Assembly (NCBI GenBank): GCA_028278555.1
Contig: JANQEA010000087.1
Coordinates: forward strand, 1-53,584
Length of the DNA stretch: 53,584 nucleotides
Direction of reading: 5' to 3'
From: Candidatus Bipolaricaulota bacterium
GTDB taxonomy: Bacteria > Bipolaricaulota > Bipolaricaulia > UBA7950 > UBA9294
The notes under the pieces were generated by a model. That model searched no databases. It worked only from the letters and a program-made list of their open reading frames with translations, and was not told the DNA's origin. Positions within the stretch are counted from its first letter, which is position 1; each line of letters begins with the position of its first letter. Shown here piece by piece: positions 15,025-24,151 of this stretch. The translations under genes and the position numbers were made by a program.

Positions 15025-18000
15025 TCACTCCGCCGGAATCGGGAGGTCGACAAAGAACCGCGTCACATCGTTCGGAATGCTCTCGACGCTCATCCGCCCG
15101 CCATGATCCCGGACAAGGCCGTAACTGATCGACAGCCCAAGCCCGGTCCCCTGATCGCGCGGCTTCGTGGTGAAGAACGGATCGAAGACGCGTCCGATCG
15201 CGGCCGGTTCGATTCCCCGGCCCCGATCCTCGACCGTCAGCCGAACCCAACGCCGCTCATCTTCCTCGAGAACCTGCACGCGAATCGCAATCCGCTTCTC
15301 CTCATCCCCTCCAGGGAACCGGAGATTCAGCGAATCCCTCGCGTTGGTGATCAGGTTGATCACGACCTGTTGGATCTCCTGGCTTCGGCAGTGGATCTTC
15401 GGCAGATCCTCCGGCATATCGACCACGACCTCGATCCGGTTGCGCCGGAGGAGCGCTCGGTAGAGAGACAACGAAGCCTCTACGATGTCGGCCAGCCGCG
15501 CCGGGCTGTGATGTTCGATCTCGCGGCGAGAGAACGAGAGCAGGTTGCGGACGATCTTCGCAACGCGATCCCCTTCTTCCCGGATCCCATCCGCGAACTT
15601 CTTCAGCTTCTCGTCCTCGATCCGATCGCTGATCAGCTGTGCGTAGTTGATGATCCCGGTCAGCGGATTGTTGATCTCGTGCGCGACGCCGCTTGCGAGC
15701 GTCCCGATCGACTCAAGACGCTGGCTCTGACGGAGCTGCGACTCGAGACGCTTCCGTTCCGAGATGTCGAACGCAACAGCGAATTCAAGCTCCATTCCGC
15801 GAAACTCCAGGTACTGCGCGGTGATCTCGACCGGGAAACGCTCCCCGCTCTTCGTCCGGAAGTTCCGTTCTCTGATCTCACTCCCGACACGCTTCAGCGC
15901 CGTCCACTTCGCCGGACGATCCGCCTTCGCGTATGCCGGGTCGAGATCCCAGACCGCCTTGGTCAGCAGCTCCTCCCTCGTGTACTCGAGCATCCGGCAA
16001 GCCGCCTCGTTGACGTACGTCAGATGCCCGTCGGGTCGGACCCAGAGGATGACCGCGTCGGTCGAATCGATCGAGAATTGGGTCAGGTCGAGCTGAGTGC
16101 GAAGCGTTTCCGCCTCTCGCTCGGCCGTCTTCCGCTCCGTGATGTCTTCGACCGTCCCCTCGTAGTAGAGAACGTTCCCTGCTTCGTCGCGAATGGCGCG
16201 AGCATTCTCCCGAACGTAAATCGTCCGTCCGTCCCTTCGCTTCCAGGCCGATTCACGGCCGACGAGACTGCCCTCCCGCTCGATCAGCGCCTTGAACTCC
16301 TCCCGAGGGATTTCCGGTTCGTATCCCTCTTCCTCCAGGTTTCGCTGCGCCAGCTCCTCGAAGGAGTCGTGGCCAAGCATCCGGAGAAGGGCCGGATTCG
16401 CCACAAGGATTCTCCCATCGGGCGTCGTTCGGTAGATGCCAAGGACGGAGGCCTCAAAGAGGGATCGATAGCGCGTCTCGCTATCTTCCCGTTCTGCTTC
16501 AGCTCTTTTCCGATCGGTAATCTCCTCGGAGAAGACCTGGACGCCCACGACTTTCCCATCGCTCCCCTCGACGCGTGAGTACGTCGAAAGGAACCACTTC
16601 GGTCCGGTCGGAAGCTCAGCGAAGTCCTCGAACGTCACCGTTCGCCCAGTTCGTGCAACGTCGACCACCCGCTGGAGGTACTCAAGGCCGTTCTCCTCTC
16701 CGAACAGGTCGAGGATCGACTCCCCGGCGAAGTCAGCAGGGAGCCCCCCCATGTGGGCCGCCGCGACGCGGTTGAAGTCGATCAGGGTCCCTTCCGGCGT
16801 GTAGTAGCCGATCCCGATCCCCGCATGCTCGAACAGCAGACGATACCGTTCCTCGCTGTCGGCGAGAGCCTCCTGCGCTTGCTTCCACTCCGTGATATCT
16901 CGGGCCACGCCCTCGATCGCGATCAGCCTCCCGGACTCGTCGAAGACCGGCACATGATGATCCTCGATCCATCGGACATCCCCATCTCGGTGGACCCACC
17001 GAACATCGAGCGTTCTCCTGCTGTTCACCCGGCCGCGCATCACTCCCTCGATGTGATGGCGATCATCCGGGTGGACGATCTTCATGCCGAGAAGCGGATC
17101 GGCGTAGAACTCCTCTGGCGTATACCCCGACACTCCCGTGACAGCCGGGCTAAGATACTCGAACCTTGGCTTCGGTGTGATCCGATACCGGTAGATGATG
17201 TCCGGCGCGTTCTCGGCCAGTCGGCGGAAGCGGGCTTCGCTCTGCGCGAGTTCCTCTTGTGCCCTCCTCTGCTCGGTGATATCGAGCCCGACTTCCAGGG
17301 TCAGCGGTGTATCACTCGCGCTGGGGAAGACCTGATCATAAAGCACGTAGGTGCGGCCTTTCGGGCTCGTCCACTCCCAGATCTCAGGCACGCCCGACTC
17401 CTGGACTCGCATCGGTGGACACTCGGAGCACGGCTCGTCGTAGTCATGGAAGACCTCATAGCAGAGACGCCCTTCCGTCTCGCCGAACAATTCGTGGAAC
17501 GTCCTGTTGGCGAAGGGGATTGTGAAATCCGGAGCCTGGAGATAGACGAACATCGGAAGTGAGCCGAGAACGCTGAACAACCGGCTCCGCTCTTCATCCA
17601 GCTCCGATCGTGTCCGCGCCCGTTCGACCGCATAGCGGATCGTCCGCGCCAGAAGCTCGGCCGAAAGGATGCCCTTCGGTAGATAGTCCTGCGCTCCTTT
17701 GTGGATCGCTTCGAGAGCCGAATCGTTGTTCTCCCCTCCGGTGAGAACAACGATCGGAATCTCCGGGGCGGACTGATAGACAGCTCGGAATGTGGCGATC
17801 CCGCGGCTATCGGGCAGATCGAGGTCGAGCAGGATCGCATGCCAGTCGGACTCGGAGACCGTCCTGCAGGCCTCGGCAAGCGACCTTGCGACAACGAGTT
17901 CGACCGAAGTTCCTTCGGATGATGCGATGTATTCGCGTACGAGGCGAACGTCGCCGGGGTTGTCTTCGACGAGCAGGATCCTCCGTGGTCCGTCACTCAT
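15025..18000 (-). CDS. Hybrid sensor histidine kinase, REC-PAS(x5)-HisKA-HATPase
   Basis: A 991-residue cytosolic kinase with no membrane helix. Order: receiver (residues ~5-125, Asp in ILLDLDLPDS), five PAS domains (~145-255, 270-390, 400-515, 515-630, 640-755), HisKA with phospho-accepting His near 774 (GVAHEINNPL), and HATPase_c with N box (NLITNARDSL), G1 (DRGRGIEP) and G2 (GTGLGLSI). PAS1 has a CYEVFHDYDEPCSEC motif, as in the Cache kinase upstream. PAS4 (16129-16473) is about three-quarters identical to PAS13 of the giant kinase across the island. It is the last gene of the leftward operon; its ATG overlaps the stop of the REC-GGDEF gene by 8 bases. An N-terminal receiver suggests it takes phosphate from another kinase, by inference. 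Confidence 0.9.
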   Translation of the reverse strand: MSDGPRRILLVEDNPGDVRLVREYIASSEGTSVELVVARSLAEACRTVSESDWHAILLDLDLPDSRGIATFRAVYQSAPEIPIVVLTGGENNDSALEAIHKGAQDYLPKGILSAELLARTIRYAVERARTRSELDEERSRLFSVLGSLPMFVYLQAPDFTIPFANRTFHELFGETEGRLCYEVFHDYDEPCSECPPMRVQESGVPEIWEWTSPKGRTYVLYDQVFPSASDTPLTLEVGLDITEQRRAQEELAQSEARFRRLAENAPDIIYRYRITPKPRFEYLSPAVTGVSGYTPEEFYADPLLGMKIVHPDDRHHIEGVMRGRVNSRRTLDVRWVHRDGDVRWIEDHHVPVFDESGRLIAIEGVARDITEWKQAQEALADSEERYRLLFEHAGIGIGYYTPEGTLIDFNRVAAAHMGGLPADFAGESILDLFGEENGLEYLQRVVDVARTGRTVTFEDFAELPTGPKWFLSTYSRVEGSDGKVVGVQVFSEEITDRKRAEAEREDSETRYRSLFEASVLGIYRTTPDGRILVANPALLRMLGHDSFEELAQRNLEEEGYEPEIPREEFKALIEREGSLVGRESAWKRRDGRTIYVRENARAIRDEAGNVLYYEGTVEDITERKTAEREAETLRTQLDLTQFSIDSTDAVILWVRPDGHLTYVNEAACRMLEYTREELLTKAVWDLDPAYAKADRPAKWTALKRVGSEIRERNFRTKSGERFPVEITAQYLEFRGMELEFAVAFDISERKRLESQLRQSQRLESIGTLASGVAHEINNPLTGIINYAQLISDRIEDEKLKKFADGIREEGDRVAKIVRNLLSFSRREIEHHSPARLADIVEASLSLYRALLRRNRIEVVVDMPEDLPKIHCRSQEIQQVVINLITNARDSLNLRFPGGDEEKRIAIRVQVLEEDERRWVRLTVEDRGRGIEPAAIGRVFDPFFTTKPRDQGTGLGLSISYGLVRDHGGRMSVESIPNDVTRFFVDLPIPAE

Positions 18001-18925
18001 CAGTCGTTTGGTTCTCCGAATTCACGTCGGCGTCTGGCCGCTGCTCGGTGTGGTTCCTTTCCCGCTTCTCGACGTACATCGCCCCGTCGGCTCGTTCCAT
18101 CAGGTCTTCGAGCGTCGGGGCGGCTTTCGGATCGAACGGAGCGCTTCCGATGGAGATGGACAGTTCCTCCGCCCCCTCGACCATCGCCCGTTCCTCGCAC
18201 AAGCAGGTCCGCAGGCGGCGGATGAGGGAGAGGATACCCGGCGGATGCGCTTCGACCGCCAACGCGATGAACTCGTCGCCGGCGAGCCGCGCAACGATGT
18301 CTGAGTCGCGCATCGCCCGGGCGAACGCGCGGGCGACTGCACAGAGCGCTTGATCCCCGATCCCATGTCCATGCGTATCGTTGATCGTCTTGAGATTGTC
18401 GACATCAGCGAGAAGAAGAACCGATTCGCGCGCATTTCGCTTCGCCAATCGGAGGCTCTGCTCGGCAAGGAGCCAGAACCCGCGGCGGTTGTACAGCCCC
18501 GTCAGAGGATCGCGCAGCGACAGTTCCTCGAGTTCCTGATGAAGTGCATGTCGCTCTGCCGCGTAGTGCACCGCATGAAGAAGCAGGTTTCCTTCGAGCT
18601 TCCCTTTGATCAGGTAGTCCTGCGCTCCTTTCCGGACCGCCTCCCGTGCGACCTCCAGGTCATCCGCTCCGGTCAGGATCACAATCGGCACATCAGGGGA
18701 CTGGGCCCGTAGCCGATCGAAACTCTCGAGCCCTGCGCTGTCGGGCAGGCTGAGATCGAGAAGGATGAGATCGATGTTGCCTGCATCCAGCAAGTCGACA
18801 GACTCATCGACTCGCGTAACATGCTCGACCGTGTAGGTCTCGTCCCCTGCTCCGAGAGTCTCTTGAACGAGCCGGACATCGCCCGGATTGTCTTCGACCA
18901 GCAGGATCCTAGTGGACGTGACCAT
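17993..18925 (-). CDS. REC-GGDEF response regulator (diguanylate cyclase)
   Basis: A 310-residue protein: receiver domain (residues ~5-125, phospho-Asp in ILLDLSLPDS, Lys in YLIKG) then a GGDEF domain (~140-290). The signature reads AGDEF (RLAGDEF, residues ~217-223), a variant found in active cyclases; substrate-binding NDTHGHGIGD and ADVDNLKTIND are present. It should make c-di-GMP when phosphorylated. I see no RxxD inhibitory site five residues before AGDEF (the sequence is SDIVARLAGDEF). It overlaps the genes on both sides (17 bases upstream, 8 bases downstream), so translation is coupled. The receiver closely resembles those of the HD-GYP protein and of the REC-PAS kinase here. Confidence 0.92.
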   Translation of the reverse strand: MVTSTRILLVEDNPGDVRLVQETLGAGDETYTVEHVTRVDESVDLLDAGNIDLILLDLSLPDSAGLESFDRLRAQSPDVPIVILTGADDLEVAREAVRKGAQDYLIKGKLEGNLLLHAVHYAAERHALHQELEELSLRDPLTGLYNRRGFWLLAEQSLRLAKRNARESVLLLADVDNLKTINDTHGHGIGDQALCAVARAFARAMRDSDIVARLAGDEFIALAVEAHPPGILSLIRRLRTCLCEERAMVEGAEELSISIGSAPFDPKAAPTLEDLMERADGAMYVEKRERNHTEQRPDADVNSENQTTDE

Positions 18926-19367
18926 TGGGAGGAAGCTTGACGATCGTCAGCCAGAAGTCCTCGATCGCCTTGACGACAGTCATAAACTGATCGAGATCGA
19001 TCGGCTTCCGGATGTAGCAGTTGGCGTGAAGGTCGTAGGTCCTAACGATATCCTCCTCGGCCTCCGAGACCGTTAGGATGACAACAGGGATCCGCCGGAG
19101 ATCCTCGTCCTGCTTGATCTCGGCGAGGACCTCTCGGCCGTCTTTCCGCGGGAGATTCAGGTCGAGAAGGATGACATCCGGACGAACCTTCCCCTTGTAC
19201 TCTCCCTCCCCGCGCAGATACTCGAGCGCCTCGACACCGTCCTTCACCCAGAAGAGGTTGTTCGACACCTTCGCATCCTGGAGCGCCTCCTGCGCAAGAC
19301 GCGCATCTCCTTCGTTATCTTCGACGAGGAGAATCTCGATCGGTCGTACCGGTCCGGATGTACTCAT
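18909..19367 (-). CDS. Stand-alone response regulator receiver (Rcp1-like)
   Basis: A 152-residue single receiver of the cyanobacterial Rcp1/phytochrome-regulator type: [10 protein letters not shown] acid pocket, [17 protein letters not shown] with the phospho-Asp, and YIRKPIDL with the conserved Lys. It has no output domain, so it should act as a phosphate shuttle or by binding a partner. Its close paralogue is the protein at 34736-35194 (shared DLHANC and KPI, and an AIEDFW tail). It overlaps the Cache kinase stop by 4 bases (ATGA) and the REC-GGDEF start by 17, which ties it to both. Confidence 0.92.
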   Translation of the reverse strand: MSTSGPVRPIEILLVEDNEGDARLAQEALQDAKVSNNLFWVKDGVEALEYLRGEGEYKGKVRPDVILLDLNLPRKDGREVLAEIKQDEDLRRIPVVILTVSEAEEDIVRTYDLHANCYIRKPIDLDQFMTVVKAIEDFWLTIVKLPPNGHVH

Positions 19368-22300
19368 TCTGCCTCCTTCGGCCTCTTGGATAGGGTGAAG
19401 TGGAATGTCGTACCCTCGCCCGGCGTCGACTCCACCCAGATCCTACCTCCATGCCGCTCAACGATCCGCTTGCACAACGCGAGACCGATTCCCGTCCCTT
19501 CGTACTCGTCCCGACCGTGCAGCCGTTGGAAGATCACGAAGATTCTATCATGAAACTCTGGATTGATGCCGATTCCGTTGTCCCTCACGGAGATCTCCCA
19601 TACCAGACCTGCATCCGCCGCTGAGACGTGAACCCGTGGAGGCTCGTCTCCACGGAATTTGATTGCGTTTCCGATCAGATTCTGGAAGACGGAGACGAGT
19701 TGGCCTTCGTCGGCCATCAGCGAGGGGAGTTCGCCGTTGGTCACCACGGCCGCCGCCTCGTCGACCGCAGCGGCCAGGTTTCCCCTCGCCTGCCCGAGGA
19801 CGGAACTCAAATCGACGCGTTCGAACGGTTTGCCGCGCGTCTGGACGCGAGAATACGCAAGCAGGTCGTTGATCAGACGCTGCATCCGATTCGCACCGCC
19901 GACAGCGTAGCCGATGAAGTCGCGCGCATCCTCGTCGAGCGCGTTCTTGTATCGCTTCTCGAGCAGCTGCGTATAGCTCGCGACCATCCGCAGCGGTTCC
20001 TGCAAATCATGAGACGCGACGTACGCGAACTGCTCAAGCTCCTTGTTCGAGCGCTCGAGCTCGGCCATGCTCTGCCGCAGCTGCGCCTCGATCGCTTTCA
20101 GCTCGGAGATGTCCGTTCCCATGCCAATGAGGTAGGGAACCTCGTCGATCACCATCGTGATCCCCGTGAAGAAATAGGGAATCAGATCTCCGGAACTCGT
20201 CTTCAACCGGGCGGACACATCGGCGTAGCCTTCGGAGAAGACGCGGCCGATCGCGTCGGCGATGAGCTGCCCATTCTCCTCATCGAAGAAGTCGAGCGGG
20301 CTCATCTCGGCCACTTCGTCTTCCCCGTAGCCGGAGACCTCTTCCAAGTTCCGGTTCCAACGGACCAAGCGAACGTCGGAATCGATCTGATAGAAGATGC
20401 CTGGGATGCCCTCGATGATCGAATCGGTGACGGCTTTGGCACGCGCGAGTTCTTGCTCGGCCTCCATACGAGCCGTGATGTCACGGTAGATCGTGATGGT
20501 GCCCATGAAGCCGCCGCTCGTATCCACCAATGCTCCTGAGTTGCAGATCGCCGTCCGCAACGACCCATCCTTGTGCGCAAGTGTGGCCTCGAAAGCGATC
20601 GACCGGTCGGGGTCTGCCTCCAACGCCCGGAATCGCTCATTCGCAGCTTTCGCCTCCTCGGGGAGCACCTCGCTGCGATGTGCCAGCCATGCTTCCGCCC
20701 GGCCGACCACGTCTTCTCGCGAGAATCCGGTGAGGATCTCAGAGCCTCGGTTCCACTCGATGATGTCCCCTCGGCCATCTTGGATCGCAATGGCCACTTG
20801 GTCGCTCTCAAGCAGGCTCCTGAAGTATCCGGACAGCTTCCGGTTTTCTTTTTGGAGCTGCAGGAGCTCGGTGATGTCCATAGCGAGCTCGAGCCGCGCC
20901 TGGGCCCGATCGGACCATCGGATGATGCGGTCGCTGATGAGGAACTGTCGCTCGAGCATTGGGTTGAAGTACTCCCAGTCGTAGGGTTCGCCCGTCTCGA
21001 GAATCCGATCGTTGGTACAGAAGTCGCACGGCTCCTCGAAACCCTGGAACGCCTTGTAGCAGATCTTCCCGACCGGATCCCGCCCCAGCAGCTTCCTGAA
21101 GTGGTCGTTGACGAAGAGGACCTCGTGCGTTTGCGGGTCGGCAACATAGATCACGTGAGGAATGCCGTCGAGGATGGTTTTGGTGTTCTCCCATTGCTCG
21201 CGAAGCCTCGCGTCCGCCTCGACACGCGCAGTGATGTCCTGAGCGGTCCCGACGATCCGGACGGGTCTCCCATCGACGTCGAACTCGAAATCCGCCTGAG
21301 CGTGAAGCACCTTCACCGTACCATCCTTCAGCAGGATCCGATGATCGATCCGATACTCGGCTTCGCCCCTCAACGCTCGGTCGATCGCACCCTGGACAGC
21401 CTCTCGATCCTCCGGATGGATGAATTGAGCGAATCCCTCGAAGGAGTTCGGCAACTCCTCCTTCGCACAGTCGAAGATCCGATAGATCTCCTCCGACCAG
21501 TTGACCACATCCTCGACGACGTGCCACTCCCAGCTCCCTATGTGCGCGATCTCCTGGGCACGATTCAGCGAACGCTCGCTCTCGCGCAGTGCAGCCTCCG
21601 CCTCTCGACGGGATGTGACATCGACAATGGTTCCGAGGAGCGCAGGCCTCCCTTCGTAGTCGACCGGACGCCCCATCGCCTCGCAGTAGACGAGGCTGCC
21701 GTCCTTCCGAACCCCTCGGAAGGCCATCGGTGGCAGATCGGGAACCTGAGCAAAGCACTTCCCGATGTATTCGGCTGTTTCTTCGTGTTGCGTGCGATCG
21801 GTCAGGTCCATCGGGCCGAGCTTTCCGATCAGCTCCACCGCCGCGTAGCCGAAGATCCTCTCGATCGCAGGATTCACGTACTTCAACGTCATGTCCTGGA
21901 ACATGAAGACGCCGACCGGCGAGGCCTCCGAGAGTTGCCGGAATTGGGACTCGCTCTGCTCCAGCGCTGCGACGGTCTTCTTCAGACGCTCCTCGGCCGC
22001 CGAGCGGGCTTTGACTTCCCGGTCCAATTCGTCCCGCGAAGCGGTGACCTCCTGGAGGTTCTCGGTCATTCGGTTGAAGGATCGCCCGAGATCCGCGATC
22101 TCGTGTCTGCCTCGTACGCGAATGCGGTGAGTCAGATCGCCACGACCGATGGCCTCTGTCCCCGCCTTCAGCCTTCGGATCGGGCGGACGACCCCTCGCG
22201 CGAAGAGGACGGCGATCAGCAAGACGGCTGCACCGACGAGGATCTCCCCAACAATGATCGTCCTTCCGAGGGCTTGAACCGGCGCGGTCACCTCGGACCA

Positions 22301-23131
22301 GTCGGTTTCAACGAGAAGGCCCATCGCCAGCTTGTCGATCCATCGGTAGGCACCGACAACCCGCACATCGCGGTAGTCCACGTATTCAGCGACTCCGGTC
22401 TCACCCCGGAGTGCGGCAGCCGCTCCCTCGGTATGGAGCATCCGGCGGAGCGCATACCCCTGCCCGAAGAGCGGCTCGGTGACGAACAGCGCGGAATCGT
22501 TGATTAAGTAGATGTCCTGTGTCTCGTGAGAACCGCTGGTCAGGCGGACGATCCGCCCCATCTCCTCGAGATCGATCTGAGCGCTGAGCACGCCGACGAG
22601 CGTTCCCTCGACCGTGCGAATCGGCCCGCTGATGTGGAGTGCGAGACTCTCCACAGAGACCTGATAGGCAACCCGATCGATGAAGAGGGACTCTCGCCCT
22701 CCCAGGAAGTAACGCTCCGACTCGCGAAATCGTCCCTCAAACCGCCGATCCGTGGCAACCAGGATCTGACCGGACTCCGGGTGCATGATCGCGAGATCCT
22801 CGATCCCGCCGATCAGGTTCGGTTTGAGATGATCGGCGAGGAGATCCTCGTGCGTTGCCGTCCACACCGCGGTCCCACGCGGAGACTCAATCAGCCGGCC
22901 GGTCAGCTCGACGACATGCGGCTGCAGGGTGATGCTCTCAAGAAGGGCTGTGTTCCCCTCCATCCATTCGAGCAGCGCGTCCTCCTTCAGGACACTGATA
23001 GAAGAGGCATGCGATCGCGCTTCGTCAAGGAGGACCTGCTGGCTGCTTCGATACGAGAAGTAACCGAGGACGAGCAAGGGGCCCAACCCCAAGACGACGA
23101 AGAGCAAGGTCAGTCGAACCCAGAATCTCAC
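19364..23131 (-). CDS. Membrane sensor histidine kinase, Cache-HAMP-PAS(x5)-HisKA-HATPase
   Basis: A 1255-residue inner-membrane kinase. Helix 1 (residues 7-27), a periplasmic dCache-like sensor (~30-285, many Tyr/Asp, ending in VVGAYRWIDKLAMGLLVETDW), helix 2 (~290-312), HAMP (~312-362), then five PAS domains (~395-515, 520-640, 645-770, 775-895, 900-1015), HisKA with His near 1040 (YVASHDLQEPLRM) and HATPase_c (NLIGNAIKF, DNGIGI, GTGIGLALC). PAS3 has CYKAFQGFEEPCDFC, a three-Cys motif suited to redox or metal sensing. The HDLQEP kinase class often partners with Rcp1-like receivers, and one follows immediately. Two periplasmic binding proteins precede it and may present the ligand to the Cache domain; that is inference. 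Confidence 0.92.
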   Translation of the reverse strand: MRFWVRLTLLFVVLGLGPLLVLGYFSYRSSQQVLLDEARSHASSISVLKEDALLEWMEGNTALLESITLQPHVVELTGRLIESPRGTAVWTATHEDLLADHLKPNLIGGIEDLAIMHPESGQILVATDRRFEGRFRESERYFLGGRESLFIDRVAYQVSVESLALHISGPIRTVEGTLVGVLSAQIDLEEMGRIVRLTSGSHETQDIYLINDSALFVTEPLFGQGYALRRMLHTEGAAAALRGETGVAEYVDYRDVRVVGAYRWIDKLAMGLLVETDWSEVTAPVQALGRTIIVGEILVGAAVLLIAVLFARGVVRPIRRLKAGTEAIGRGDLTHRIRVRGRHEIADLGRSFNRMTENLQEVTASRDELDREVKARSAAEERLKKTVAALEQSESQFRQLSEASPVGVFMFQDMTLKYVNPAIERIFGYAAVELIGKLGPMDLTDRTQHEETAEYIGKCFAQVPDLPPMAFRGVRKDGSLVYCEAMGRPVDYEGRPALLGTIVDVTSRREAEAALRESERSLNRAQEIAHIGSWEWHVVEDVVNWSEEIYRIFDCAKEELPNSFEGFAQFIHPEDREAVQGAIDRALRGEAEYRIDHRILLKDGTVKVLHAQADFEFDVDGRPVRIVGTAQDITARVEADARLREQWENTKTILDGIPHVIYVADPQTHEVLFVNDHFRKLLGRDPVGKICYKAFQGFEEPCDFCTNDRILETGEPYDWEYFNPMLERQFLISDRIIRWSDRAQARLELAMDITELLQLQKENRKLSGYFRSLLESDQVAIAIQDGRGDIIEWNRGSEILTGFSREDVVGRAEAWLAHRSEVLPEEAKAANERFRALEADPDRSIAFEATLAHKDGSLRTAICNSGALVDTSGGFMGTITIYRDITARMEAEQELARAKAVTDSIIEGIPGIFYQIDSDVRLVRWNRNLEEVSGYGEDEVAEMSPLDFFDEENGQLIADAIGRVFSEGYADVSARLKTSSGDLIPYFFTGITMVIDEVPYLIGMGTDISELKAIEAQLRQSMAELERSNKELEQFAYVASHDLQEPLRMVASYTQLLEKRYKNALDEDARDFIGYAVGGANRMQRLINDLLAYSRVQTRGKPFERVDLSSVLGQARGNLAAAVDEAAAVVTNGELPSLMADEGQLVSVFQNLIGNAIKFRGDEPPRVHVSAADAGLVWEISVRDNGIGINPEFHDRIFVIFQRLHGRDEYEGTGIGLALCKRIVERHGGRIWVESTPGEGTTFHFTLSKRPKEAE

Positions 23132-23134
23132 AAC

Positions 23135-24151
23135 CTACTCCATCTCCCCGTAGATCGTCTCGAGGAAGACCAGCGAAAACGCATCGGACACAGCAAGCGG
23201 GTTGGGGAGGAATCCCTGCTCGTACAGGATGTCGTACATCCCTTGCCAGACGGACGGACGCATCCAGCCGATCTCATCCTGCCCTGTGTGAATCAGCGGG
23301 ATGCTCGCCTCGAGCATTTCCGCTTGGAGCGCTCGATCCTGGATCTCGGCGTAGTGCATCGCCGCGTCGACGGCAGCGTGCGGATCGAGCAGCGCAAAAC
23401 GGTGACCTCGAAGGGTCGCCCGGAGGAAGCGAAGGATCAGATCCGGGTCGTATGCAAGCGTCGCCTCGTGAACGATGATCGTATCCGAGTAGAAGTGGAC
23501 CCCGTAGTCATCCGGCGAGATGATGTTGATCGCCCGATCACCGATGCTCTCCTTCAGATAGAGAAGCGAGCCTGCGGAGAAGGAGACCGTCACATCGATC
23601 TCGCCTTCTAGGAACGGTGTATCGTCGTACGTGTAGGGGACCGCGTCGACGGACGCCGGGTCGACGCCGAGGTTCTTCAGCATCGCCTGGAATTGGACGA
23701 CATCATACCCACCCGTCGTGGCGACGGTCCGACCAACGAAGTCGTACGGCGAGGCGATCCCCGAATCAGCAAACGCAACCAGGACAAACGGATTCACTCG
23801 ATAGGTCGTCGCGATGGCGACAATCGGGACGCCGAGGCTACGGTGGATGAGCACCTTGTCCGCTCCGATGACGCTGAAGTCCGCGCTCCCGTCCACTAGA
23901 ACCTGGACGAGGTCGATGCCGAGTCCTCCCGACAGGAACGTCACGTCGATCCCCTCTTCCGAGTAGAAACCTTGGGTCTTGGCGACGTAGAAGCCGGCGA
24001 ACTGCGCCTGGTGAATCCACTTGAGCTGGACGGTCACTTCGTCGAGCGCCGATACGTTCCCAGCGCCGAACACGAGAAGAGCGAGTGCGAGGACGACGAC
24101 CGTGAGCCACAGCTTGACTGGCGCGGAAGACCTCTCCCCTCTACTCGCCAT
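23135..24151 (-). CDS. NMT1/THI5-type periplasmic binding protein 2
   Basis: A 338-residue exported protein (signal helix residues ~12-35, cleavage near VSALD). The mature part matches the NMT1/THI5/SsuA group: TVQLKWIHQAQFAGFYVAK, GFYSEEGIDVTF, DFSVIGADKVL, and a C-terminal helical end. This family binds thiamine precursors (formylaminopyrimidine), nitrate, taurine or aromatic sulfonates. Normally it feeds an ABC permease and ATPase; none is encoded here. The next gene, 3 bases away, is the Cache kinase, so a role as a sensory co-receptor is likely. It shares about the same length and fold with the preceding gene, which suggests an old tandem duplication. Confidence 0.88.
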   Translation of the reverse strand: MASRGERSSAPVKLWLTVVVLALALLVFGAGNVSALDEVTVQLKWIHQAQFAGFYVAKTQGFYSEEGIDVTFLSGGLGIDLVQVLVDGSADFSVIGADKVLIHRSLGVPIVAIATTYRVNPFVLVAFADSGIASPYDFVGRTVATTGGYDVVQFQAMLKNLGVDPASVDAVPYTYDDTPFLEGEIDVTVSFSAGSLLYLKESIGDRAINIISPDDYGVHFYSDTIIVHEATLAYDPDLILRFLRATLRGHRFALLDPHAAVDAAMHYAEIQDRALQAEMLEASIPLIHTGQDEIGWMRPSVWQGMYDILYEQGFLPNPLAVSDAFSLVFLETIYGEME

